This document shows positions 57,059-64,000 of a DNA stretch of 64,000 bases, piece after piece. The translations under genes and the position numbers were made by a program. The DNA comes from Pectobacterium araliae (GTDB taxonomy: Bacteria; Pseudomonadota; Gammaproteobacteria; Enterobacterales; Enterobacteriaceae). Position 1 is the first letter of the stretch. Each line of letters begins with the position of its first letter. Under the pieces are notes generated by a model. That model searched no databases. It had not been told where the DNA came from and was given only the letters and a program-made list of their open reading frames with translations. The stretch covers positions 2,294,001 to 2,358,000 of the forward strand of contig NZ_AP028908.1 of assembly GCF_037076465.1 (NCBI RefSeq), read 5' to 3'.

Positions 57059-58387
57059 TTATCTGATGAGACCCTTAATGTTATTAACATGTGTGACCAC
57101 ATCAGCAACGATATTACTGACTTTACTTACATCCTCTTTGCTGATGACCAACGGAGGTGCCAATGTGATAGCCCCACCATGTACACCGAGAATGACACCT
57201 TTTTGTCTGGCGTAACGACGAATAATGGCAGGCAAATCCGGATTGCTGGCGCAGAGCGGAGCACGACTTGTTTTGTCAGTGACTAACTCAAGCGCAACCA
57301 GTGCGCCGCGACTACGGATTTCACCAATAACAGGAACATCCAGCAGTGGAGCCAGCTCATCATGGAACTGTCTACCACGCGCACGCCCCTGCACAATGAG
57401 ATCTTCACGCGTGAGAATATCAATACTGGCAGATGCCACGGCAGCAGCAACCAGATGCCCGGCAAATGACCCTCCGCTGTCCGTACCCGCAACCACCTCA
57501 GCCAGGTCTTTGTCCAGCAATAAGGCCGCAAGTGGCATGTATCCGCTTGCAATCCCTTTCCCCAGCACAATGATATCCGGTCTGAGGTTAAAATCATGGG
57601 ATGAGAACCACGCCCCCGCCCGGCCAAAGGCCGTAACCACTTCGTCGGCAACCAGAAGTATACCGTGTCGCCTGAGCACTCTGTTCATACGCGGCCAGTA
57701 ATCATCTGGCGGGGAAATAACCCCGCCCGGTCCAACGATTAATTCTGCAAACATTGCTGCAATATTTTCGGCCCCATGCTCACGAATAGCCTCTTCCAAC
57801 TCCTGAACACAAAAATCTGTCAGCGGCTGACCGTGATACAACTCCGGATGATAAGGACGAACAGGAGTAAGCTGGATTATTTCCGGCTCTCCCCCTCCAA
57901 TACCCAGCCGCCCTCCGGCAAGCTCAGCGCCTGCATAAGTACGCCCATGGAAGGCCCCTTTATGCACCAGAATCTTCCGTCGCTCAGGCTCACCCCGTCG
58001 GTAATGATAAAGGCGTGATAACTGTAATGCTTCATCATCAGCTTCGGAACCTGAGCTCATCAGCCTGACTTTACCGATATTATCGGGAGCTCTCGCAATG
58101 AGACGCTCAGCCAGTTCAATAGTCGGTAAGTTAGAAAAATCCCAGGCAATGGTAAAATGTGCCAGTGTACTCATTTGCTGGGCGGCAATATCCGCGATCT
58201 CCTGCCTGCCATGCCCAATTTGTGCAAGCCAGGCTCCAGCATGAGCATCAATATATTGCTTTCCGGTACCATCCCAAAGATGTGCACCGTCACCTTTAAC
58301 CAACAGTATTTTTTCTCCACTGCGATACTGACTTGGATGTTGCAAAACCTGGCTATCACGTATTTGCCAATTATTATTTCCTGCCAT
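57059..58387 (-). CDS. class III PLP-dependent aminotransferase, island-borne
   Basis: A 442-residue class III aminotransferase: [81 protein letters not shown], and the PLP lysine in [18 protein letters not shown]. General similarity is to omega-transaminases and dialkylglycine decarboxylase-like proteins; no exact match was recognised, so no substrate is assigned. It starts 17 bases after an ABC ATPase on the same strand and closes a six-gene peptide-importer operon, so it probably acts on the imported amine-bearing compound. Confidence 0.85.
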   Translation of the reverse strand: MAGNNNWQIRDSQVLQHPSQYRSGEKILLVKGDGAHLWDGTGKQYIDAHAGAWLAQIGHGRQEIADIAAQQMSTLAHFTIAWDFSNLPTIELAERLIARAPDNIGKVRLMSSGSEADDEALQLSRLYHYRRGEPERRKILVHKGAFHGRTYAGAELAGGRLGIGGGEPEIIQLTPVRPYHPELYHGQPLTDFCVQELEEAIREHGAENIAAMFAELIVGPGGVISPPDDYWPRMNRVLRRHGILLVADEVVTAFGRAGAWFSSHDFNLRPDIIVLGKGIASGYMPLAALLLDKDLAEVVAGTDSGGSFAGHLVAAAVASASIDILTREDLIVQGRARGRQFHDELAPLLDVPVIGEIRSRGALVALELVTDKTSRAPLCASNPDLPAIIRRYARQKGVILGVHGGAITLAPPLVISKEDVSKVSNIVADVVTHVNNIKGLIR

Positions 58388-58404
58388 TTTTAGCCAGCCT
58401 TTAT

Positions 58405-59169
58405 TTATTCTATGCCGTTAAAATTCAATCGCGGTATGTTGGAAATCAAATGTTTTCCCGCCTGAGATGCCGGATGAGTAAAAAGTTGATCTGCATTATT
58501 TCGCTCAACACATACGCCTTGATCCATGACAATGATGTCATTACACACATAACGTAGCGCCAGCAGATCATGCGAAATAAATAAGATAGTTAACCCAAGG
58601 GTGTCCCGTAGTTCTTTGAAAAGATCCAGTATGGAGGTCCTGATCGACACATCCAGACTGGAGGTTGGCTCGTCGGCAACAAGCAACAAAGGCTTGACCG
58701 CCAGCGCCCTGGCAATGGCCACTCTTTGCCGCTGCCCCCCAGAAAGCTGCCCCGGCAAAGCGGGAATGAAGTCCTTGCTTAGGTGCACCAGACTGAGCAG
58801 TTTTTCAACCTCCCCTATCAGCGCATTTTTTTCAACGCCCTGTATACAGGTCAACAATTCCGCCAGCATCTTACCCACAGTTATACGGGGGTTTAATGAA
58901 ACATAAGGATCCTGGTACACCATCTGGATCTGACGACGATGCTCTCGGGCGCGGGAGTTATTCAGTTGCTTTCCGTGCCATACTAAACGCCCCGATGAAA
59001 AAGGAATCTCTCCTGTAATTACACGCGCTAACGTCGTTTTTCCTGACCCCGAACTCCCGACAATCCCTGTTATTGTTGCTTCCGGCAGATCAAAGTTAAT
59101 ATTTTTTAAAATCAACGTTTGCTGGTATTTTACAGACAAGGCCTGAGCACTTAATAACGGCGTCACCAC
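58405..59169 (-). CDS. peptide-type ABC importer ATPase (OppF/DppF-like)
   Basis: A 254-residue ABC ATPase. Walker [12 protein letters not shown] (about 38-48), Q-loop [13 protein letters not shown] (about 84-96, the OppF/DppF-like NPR), signature [15 protein letters not shown], Walker [14 protein letters not shown] and switch His in [14 protein letters not shown]. It lacks the oligopeptide-specific C-terminal extension ([15 protein letters not shown] is short). It overlaps the preceding ATPase gene by 7 bases. Confidence 0.9.
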   Translation of the reverse strand: MVTPLLSAQALSVKYQQTLILKNINFDLPEATITGIVGSSGSGKTTLARVITGEIPFSSGRLVWHGKQLNNSRAREHRRQIQMVYQDPYVSLNPRITVGKMLAELLTCIQGVEKNALIGEVEKLLSLVHLSKDFIPALPGQLSGGQRQRVAIARALAVKPLLLVADEPTSSLDVSIRTSILDLFKELRDTLGLTILFISHDLLALRYVCNDIIVMDQGVCVERNNADQLFTHPASQAGKHLISNIPRLNFNGIE

Positions 59170-59960
59170 CTATCTCCTTCAAGCAATCTTTGTGAATCAA
59201 TCAGCTTTCGCGTGTAATGTTGTTGCGGGTTGTTCAGCACATTTTTCGTTTGGCCGCTCTCAATTAACTCCCCATCTTTCATCACACAAATACGTTCACA
59301 GAGCTGACTGACCACGCTGAGATCATGACTGACAAAAATCACGGCTATATTTCTTTCCCGGCACAGGGATTTTATAAGCTGTACGATTTGCGTTTGAGTG
59401 AATGTATCGAGCGCTGTTGTCGGCTCGTCACACAGCAATATACGAGGGTTTTTAGCCAGTGCCGCAGCCAAAACAATACGCTGACGTTGTCCGCCAGAGA
59501 GTTGATGTGGAAAAAACTCACAGGAGCGTCTTGCATCAGAAATCCCCACCATTTGGAGAAGTTCAACGGCTTTCTCTTTTGACGCTGCTTTACTCTCGCC
59601 GGTATTGACACGATGTATTTCAGCAAGTAATGCTCCTGTGCGCATGAGTGGATTCAAAGCATTCATCGGGTTTTGAAAAACCATTCCTATCTCACGACTC
59701 TCCGCTTTTTTGAGCGCCCTGCCATTTTTGATGGTGTGAATCCCATTTATCTTGATATCTCCGGAAGCAATATTTATTCCCCTGGGTAATGCGCTTGTAA
59801 GTGCACGTAAAGTCAGACTCTTACCCGACCCTGATTCACCCACAATACCCAGCGTAGCGCCTGCCGATAACGAAAACGTAATATCTGAAACAAGAGAAGA
59901 GTCAGGATTTTGTTTACTGCAAAGATGTAGCCCGCGAACGTCCAGTAAGGGAGTGTTCAT
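59163..59960 (-). CDS. peptide-type ABC importer ATPase (OppD/DppD-like)
   Basis: A 265-residue ABC ATPase. Walker A GESGSGKSLTLRAL, Q-loop MVFQNPMNALNPLMRTG, signature [19 protein letters not shown], Walker B ILLCDEPTTALDTFTQTQ and switch His VIFVSHDLSVVSQLCERICVM. It is the partner of the OppF-like ATPase; the C-terminal Fe-S/Cys extension seen in some DppD proteins is absent. It overlaps the permease gene by 4 bases. Confidence 0.9.
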   Translation of the reverse strand: MNTPLLDVRGLHLCSKQNPDSSLVSDITFSLSAGATLGIVGESGSGKSLTLRALTSALPRGINIASGDIKINGIHTIKNGRALKKAESREIGMVFQNPMNALNPLMRTGALLAEIHRVNTGESKAASKEKAVELLQMVGISDARRSCEFFPHQLSGGQRQRIVLAAALAKNPRILLCDEPTTALDTFTQTQIVQLIKSLCRERNIAVIFVSHDLSVVSQLCERICVMKDGELIESGQTKNVLNNPQQHYTRKLIDSQRLLEGDRW

Positions 59961-60832
59961 ACTTCAGGCCTCAATAATTGCGTCATCCCATCGGCCAGAA
60001 AAGACAGGCCAATCCCGGTGATAATAACGGCAGTTCCTGGAATAACCGGAATCCACCACTGAGTGGTCACAAAAGCTTGCCCGTCTGCAATCATCGCCCC
60101 CCAGTCAGGAACAGGCGGCTGTATGCCTAAGCCTAAATACCCTAGCGTTATGATAGCGACGATAACGTAGACCATATCCACCACAAACATAGTGATGGGC
60201 TGCGCAACGATATTAGGAAAAATATGCACGAAAATGACCCGTAACTGGCTTAGTCCCGCAGCTCGTGCTGCGAGTGCCCATTCCTGTCGTTTTGCTGCTT
60301 CAGTTGCTGCGCTCATTACACGCACATATGGGATCCAACCTACAGTGGCAAATGCCACATAGATGCCCGTTTCACCGGAGCCAAACGCAAAAACAACGAT
60401 CAACACCACCAGATAAAATGGAAACGCAATCAGGCAGTCAGCAATACGTAGCAATAACCACTGGAAAACCCCTCCGATAAAACCAACGATGCACCCCATC
60501 AACGTGCCGATGACTGCAGGCAATAACGCGGCGAAAAAGGCGATTCTCAAATCCGTTCTTGCCCCGAAAATCAGCCGAGACCAGATATCCCGACCTAAAT
60601 AATCGGTCCCCAGCCAGTGTTTCACTGAAGGAACCGACAACTGATTCGATAAATTTTGTGCAATAGGATCGTGCGTAGCCAGTATTGGGGCCATTACAGC
60701 CATGACCACCACGATGGAAGTGATGACTGCACCGATGATAAGAGTGGATGGGAGTTGTTTGTCGACATATTGTCGCGCCTGTCGAGCCTCTGGCACATGC
60801 TTTTCCACTGAGAAGTGAGCAAAGTTCGTCAT
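59957..60832 (-). CDS. ABC importer permease (OppC/DppC-like)
   Basis: A 291-residue inner-membrane permease with about six helices. The N-terminal soluble tail and first helix TLIIGAVITSIVVVMAVMAPIL precede KHWLGTDYLGRDIWSRLIFGARTDLRIAF, the typical OppC start. The coupling helix EAA loop is AARAAGLSQLRVIFVHIFPNI. It overlaps both neighbours by 4 bases. Confidence 0.9.
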   Translation of the reverse strand: MTNFAHFSVEKHVPEARQARQYVDKQLPSTLIIGAVITSIVVVMAVMAPILATHDPIAQNLSNQLSVPSVKHWLGTDYLGRDIWSRLIFGARTDLRIAFFAALLPAVIGTLMGCIVGFIGGVFQWLLLRIADCLIAFPFYLVVLIVVFAFGSGETGIYVAFATVGWIPYVRVMSAATEAAKRQEWALAARAAGLSQLRVIFVHIFPNIVAQPITMFVVDMVYVIVAIITLGYLGLGIQPPVPDWGAMIADGQAFVTTQWWIPVIPGTAVIITGIGLSFLADGMTQLLRPEV

Positions 60833-61785
60833 TGTGATAGCCTCGCTCGTGGGTCCAGCATGCGAACGGCAATATCAGTCAGAAGGCTGACCACCACCAC
60901 GCCAAATGCAGAAAACAGCGCAATCGTTTGTATTAATGGAAAATCTCGCTTAGCGATGGCATCAAATAATAATGAGCCGATGCCTGGCAGCGCGAAAACT
61001 CTTTCAAGAATAATCGAACCGCCCAGCATTCCACTGATATTAATGCCAAGTAAAATTAATGTTGGGATGGCGGCATTAGGCAGAATGTGTCTGAACATGA
61101 TACGAGCAGTGGAAAGTCCATTGATACGCAACATCGTGACAAACTCGGCATTAATAACCTCCAGAAGTTGTGTTCTCAGGCTTCGCACTAATAAAGGAGC
61201 GGTTACGATCGCAGACGTTATCGCGGGCAAAATAAGGCTATTTAAAAAGCCATGACGCCCAATGCCCCCCACCGGAAACCAACGAAGGTTAACAGAGAAA
61301 AGAGTAATTAAAATAATTGCCAGCCAAAAAACAGGCATGGCCGCACCGATTGTTGAAAGCGTACGAATAATATGGTCAGTGGTTTTTCCTTCATTCAGCG
61401 CGGCGACGGTGGCCAGTATGCATACTGCGATCGTAGTGAATAACGTGGATAACAAGACTAATGCCCCCGTTACCGATAATCGACTTAATACCAGTTCATT
61501 GGATGGTACCCGGTAGACCAGAGAATAACCGGCATCAGCATGCCTGAAAATACCAACGAGGAACGCCGTAAATTGTTCCAGCATGGGGCGATCAAGCCCC
61601 AGAGTCTCTCTCAATGCCTGAACGGCATTGTTGCTTGCATGTTCACCCAGAATCATAAGTACCGGGTCACCAGGCACAATATGCAGGATAAAGAACGTTG
61701 CAATAACCACGCCACCAATCGTCAGAAATGCACGTAACGCCGACTCAATGAGCCGGCGAAATAATATGCTGCGAGTACCCGTCAT
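60829..61785 (-). CDS. ABC importer permease (OppB/DppB-like)
   Basis: A 318-residue permease: LTIGGVVIATFFILHIVPGDPVLMILGEHAS, the OppB-family opening with PGDP, then ALRETLGLDRPMLEQF and the EAA loop MLRINGLSTARIMFRHILPNAAIPTLILLG, and GGSIILERVFALPGIGSLLFDAI. It begins 1 base after the binding-protein stop and overlaps OppC by 4 bases, so the operon is tightly packed. Confidence 0.9.
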   Translation of the reverse strand: MTGTRSILFRRLIESALRAFLTIGGVVIATFFILHIVPGDPVLMILGEHASNNAVQALRETLGLDRPMLEQFTAFLVGIFRHADAGYSLVYRVPSNELVLSRLSVTGALVLLSTLFTTIAVCILATVAALNEGKTTDHIIRTLSTIGAAMPVFWLAIILITLFSVNLRWFPVGGIGRHGFLNSLILPAITSAIVTAPLLVRSLRTQLLEVINAEFVTMLRINGLSTARIMFRHILPNAAIPTLILLGINISGMLGGSIILERVFALPGIGSLLFDAIAKRDFPLIQTIALFSAFGVVVVSLLTDIAVRMLDPRARLSQ

Positions 61786-63318
61786 TTACTTATCCCGGGC
61801 AGAGTCGAAACGAGTGGCTCCGTTAGGAATGGCCTCTATCCCGGTGAGATTACTACGTGTCGCAACTAAGCGGCTTTGATATACCAGCGGGATAATAGGT
61901 ACGTCGGAAGCCACGATTTCCTGCGCCTCGTGGTATAACGCGCCACGAACTTTTACGTCCTGTTCAACACTAGCCTGACGCAATACTGAGGTAAGATGTG
62001 GGTTGTTATAAAATGTCCAGTAGCTGTCAGACCCGCCGTCATCAGGGCTAAAGTGGTAGGTGAGGAAAATATTCGGATCGCTGACATCGCTGATGGATTC
62101 CTGAAGTCTAAGAGCATAATCTCCTGCATGCGTTTTCTCACGAACGACCGCAGGATCCAGTGAAATAATGGATACCTCGATACCTATTTTGCCTAGCTGG
62201 CTCTGAATGATCTGCGCCTGCTGCGCCCTAACCTGATCACCACCTGGGGTTAAAATTGTGGTAGAGAAGCCATGAGGATAGGCACTGAGAGCCAGCTCTT
62301 TTTTCGCAGCTTCAATATTTGCATCTACAGCCGCGGTTGTTGGGTCATAAAACGCCACAGTAGGCGGAATAATGGTGCTCGCGGCATCAGAGGTTTTGAA
62401 GCTGGTTGCATCAGCTAATGCCTTACGATCAATAGCCAAATTCACTGCGCGACGCACATGAACGTCTGAAAATTGCGGGTTTTTCGTATTAAACTGCAAT
62501 ATCTGAATAACCCAGCTTTCACTTCGCGTTACGGAAATATCGGGATTTTTTGATAATTCAGCAAAACGTACTGGAGGCAGATTATCGATGACGTCGATTT
62601 GCCCAGCCAGTAATTGCTGAACACGCTGATTTTCATCCGGAAGCACGGTAAACGCCAGCTCATCATACCTGGGTTTATTCGTCTGCCAGTAATGGCTGTT
62701 TTTCTTTAAAGTTACGGTACCGCCAGGAACCCAGGACTCCAGGACAAAGGGACCAGTACCAATCGGATGTTGGAAAAATGCCGCTTCGGTCTGCCCTGCA
62801 AAGTTAGCAGGCATAATGCCATTGGATACAGCACTAATGTCTGATAAAAGTGCAGGGTAAGCGCCTTTGAGTTTGATAATAACCGTATCCCGGTCTGGCG
62901 CAGTAATGGATGTAATCGGTGCCAGTAACGGTATCCCACCCGCATTTTTGATATGGCGGGTAAGGCTAAAAACGACATCTTCAGCTTTTAACGTACTGCC
63001 ATCTGAAAACTTCACCCCCGGTCGAAGTTTAAACGTCCAGGTTGTTCCATCACTATCTGGCGTGGCAGACACGGCTAACCACGGCTGCGGTTGCCCATTT
63101 TTACCGACGATATATAGCGGTTCAAAAATTTGATCTGCGGTATACACGCTAACATCCCACACGTTAGCAATATCCAGAGATTCTACCGGTGCGTAGCGTC
63201 CGACAATTAATGATTTTTCTGTTGCAGCGGCAACATAAGCAGAGGATGAAAAAAAAGTAGCCTGGGCAACCAGAATTGCGGATACAACTTTACTGATGTG
63301 GCTCTTATTTAAGCGCAT
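61786..63318 (-). CDS. family 5 extracellular solute-binding protein of a peptide-type ABC importer
   Basis: A 510-residue SBP_bac_5 protein: signal peptide (1-33, ending VAAA), then SLIVGRYAPVESLDIANVW, the family pattern TWTFKLRPGVKFSDGSTLKAEDVVFSL (about 90-116), HPIGTGPFVLESWVPGGTVTL, and DVHVRRAVNLAIDRKALADA. Ligands in this family include peptides, nickel chelates, opines and glutathione; none can be chosen from sequence. ATG 63318 has AGGA 8 bases upstream; 11 codons further up are not used. It is the first gene of the operon. Confidence 0.9.
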   Translation of the reverse strand: MRLNKSHISKVVSAILVAQATFFSSSAYVAAATEKSLIVGRYAPVESLDIANVWDVSVYTADQIFEPLYIVGKNGQPQPWLAVSATPDSDGTTWTFKLRPGVKFSDGSTLKAEDVVFSLTRHIKNAGGIPLLAPITSITAPDRDTVIIKLKGAYPALLSDISAVSNGIMPANFAGQTEAAFFQHPIGTGPFVLESWVPGGTVTLKKNSHYWQTNKPRYDELAFTVLPDENQRVQQLLAGQIDVIDNLPPVRFAELSKNPDISVTRSESWVIQILQFNTKNPQFSDVHVRRAVNLAIDRKALADATSFKTSDAASTIIPPTVAFYDPTTAAVDANIEAAKKELALSAYPHGFSTTILTPGGDQVRAQQAQIIQSQLGKIGIEVSIISLDPAVVREKTHAGDYALRLQESISDVSDPNIFLTYHFSPDDGGSDSYWTFYNNPHLTSVLRQASVEQDVKVRGALYHEAQEIVASDVPIIPLVYQSRLVATRSNLTGIEAIPNGATRFDSARDK

Positions 63319-63560
63319 ATACGATTCCTGGATCGTGATGAATAACATCACATCTTGTGATTAGGTGTAATCTGGCTTCGACAAGAAGGAAGTTTAATCC
63401 AGGTCTATTTATGCAATAAGCAACATTATTGAATGTATATTGTCTATCCTTTCTAATTTCCAGAGCTCATGCTAGAAGAGATCAATGGCAACGTTAACAA
63501 ATAAAAACGGCATTACTTTTCCGAAAAAAGTATATAGATAATTCCAACATCAATCGTTTA
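63319..63560. other. promoter region of the peptide-importer operon
   Basis: AT-rich, no gene. It ends at the Tn3-type terminal repeat, so the operon and the transposon relic abut. Confidence 0.45.
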
Positions 63561-63598
63561 GGGGTCAGTTTGGATATCGAAAATTATTGTACGTCAAG
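63561..63598 (+). repeat. Tn3-family 38-bp terminal inverted repeat
   Basis: The sequence begins GGGGTCAGTT and ends TACGTCAAG, exactly 38 bases, with the GGGG outer end typical of Tn3-family elements. The transposase remnant reads out of it, its stop codon at 63584 lying inside the repeat as expected. The outer 25 bases recur at 18660-18684 in the opposite orientation. Confidence 0.88.
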
Positions 63599-64000
63599 GC
63601 TGTTTTTTGACCTTTCGACTTTAGCTGGTCTCAGCCGACGAAACTTACCGGAAGCCGGTATCCGGTTGCTTTTCCAGATATAATCGCCTGTCGGATTGAT
63701 GTGTTCCCAGCCAAGCGGGGACAGATGCGACAGCAGTTGCTCGTTGATCTTCACCCCTTTACGCTTCAGGGCATCGACCGCTCTTTCCATATAGACGGTA
63801 TTCCACAGCGATTTCGGGAATGAGGTAATCATCAAAATTTTTGTAGCGGCGTGAACCTTTAACCCAGATGTCTCCGGAGCGCAACGACCCCTTAAGCTCG
63901 CTGAGCGCACAAAATTCATAGTACTGCCGGTCAATACCCGCAGGTGTAATTACCACCTTGCGCAGCTTTCGGGGACAAACTCAAGCGGAGCTGTCGCCGG
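63584..64000 (-). pseudogene. tnpA: Tn3-family transposase remnant with internal deletion, runs off the right edge
   Basis: Pieces of a Tn3-family TnpA lie in at least two frames. Nearer the window edge, [47 protein letters not shown] (about 63820-63956) matches the mid-protein region. The extreme C-terminus [19 protein letters not shown] then HINPTGDYIWKSNRIPASGKFRRLRP (63620-63810) follows directly in another frame. The DDE catalytic segment that should lie between them is missing, so a deletion joins them near 63810. Another frame change occurs near 63965. Inactive. Confidence 0.85.

Overview
The window reads as chromosome of an enteric soft-rot bacterium, most likely Pectobacterium. Enterobacterial gene orders are intact (mlc-bioD2, ogt-fnr-uspE, pntAB/ydgH, hemA-prfA-prmC-sirB2-sirB1-kdsA, lolB-ispE-prs, ychH/pth-ychF). 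Between them lie plant-pathogen genes: a bacterial expansin, a TogB-like sugar-binding protein, glucosylglycerate synthesis genes, a dat-ddc pair and srfABC. The genus comes from gene content and protein resemblance, not from a database search.

Region by region. 1-12 kb: LysR regulator, mlc, bioD2 behind a structured spacer, an MFS pump, small envelope proteins (ynfD-like, lipoprotein, ynfB), ydfG, a Tat-exported aminotransferase, gpgS/gpgP, and a decayed AraC gene. 12-21 kb: pptA, ddc/dat, digH, a VF530 protein, a TacAT-type toxin-antitoxin pair, a near-perfect dif site at 18243-18270 (so this is the replication terminus), a copy of a Tn3-family terminal repeat, yjbD, a GNAT enzyme, cytochrome b562 and osmC. 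21-33 kb: expansin with an attenuator-like leader, srfABC, an orphan sugar-binding protein and a Gfo/Idh/MocA oxidoreductase. 32-48 kb: ogt, fnr, uspE, pntBA, ydgH, kdsA, sirB1, sirB2, prmC, prfA, hemA, lolB, ispE, prs.

48.3-50.2 kb is a group II intron sitting in the T-tract of the ychH terminator, as group IIC introns do. ychH, pth and ychF follow. From 52.9 kb to the right edge is an accessory island: a P4-type integrase, a frameshifted IS630 transposase, an intact IS1111-group IS110 element with a long structured right end, a class III aminotransferase co-transcribed with a complete peptide-type ABC importer (minus strand), and a Tn3-family transposase remnant with its 38-bp terminal repeat.

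The points most worth following up are the dif site with KOPS-like polarity, the branched RNA before bioD2, the attenuator-like leader of the expansin gene, the ATPase/GTPase pairing in SrfB/SrfC, the intron in a terminator, the 25-bp Tn3-end match between 18.7 and 63.6 kb, and the IS1111 right-end RNA. No tRNA, rRNA or CRISPR array was seen.
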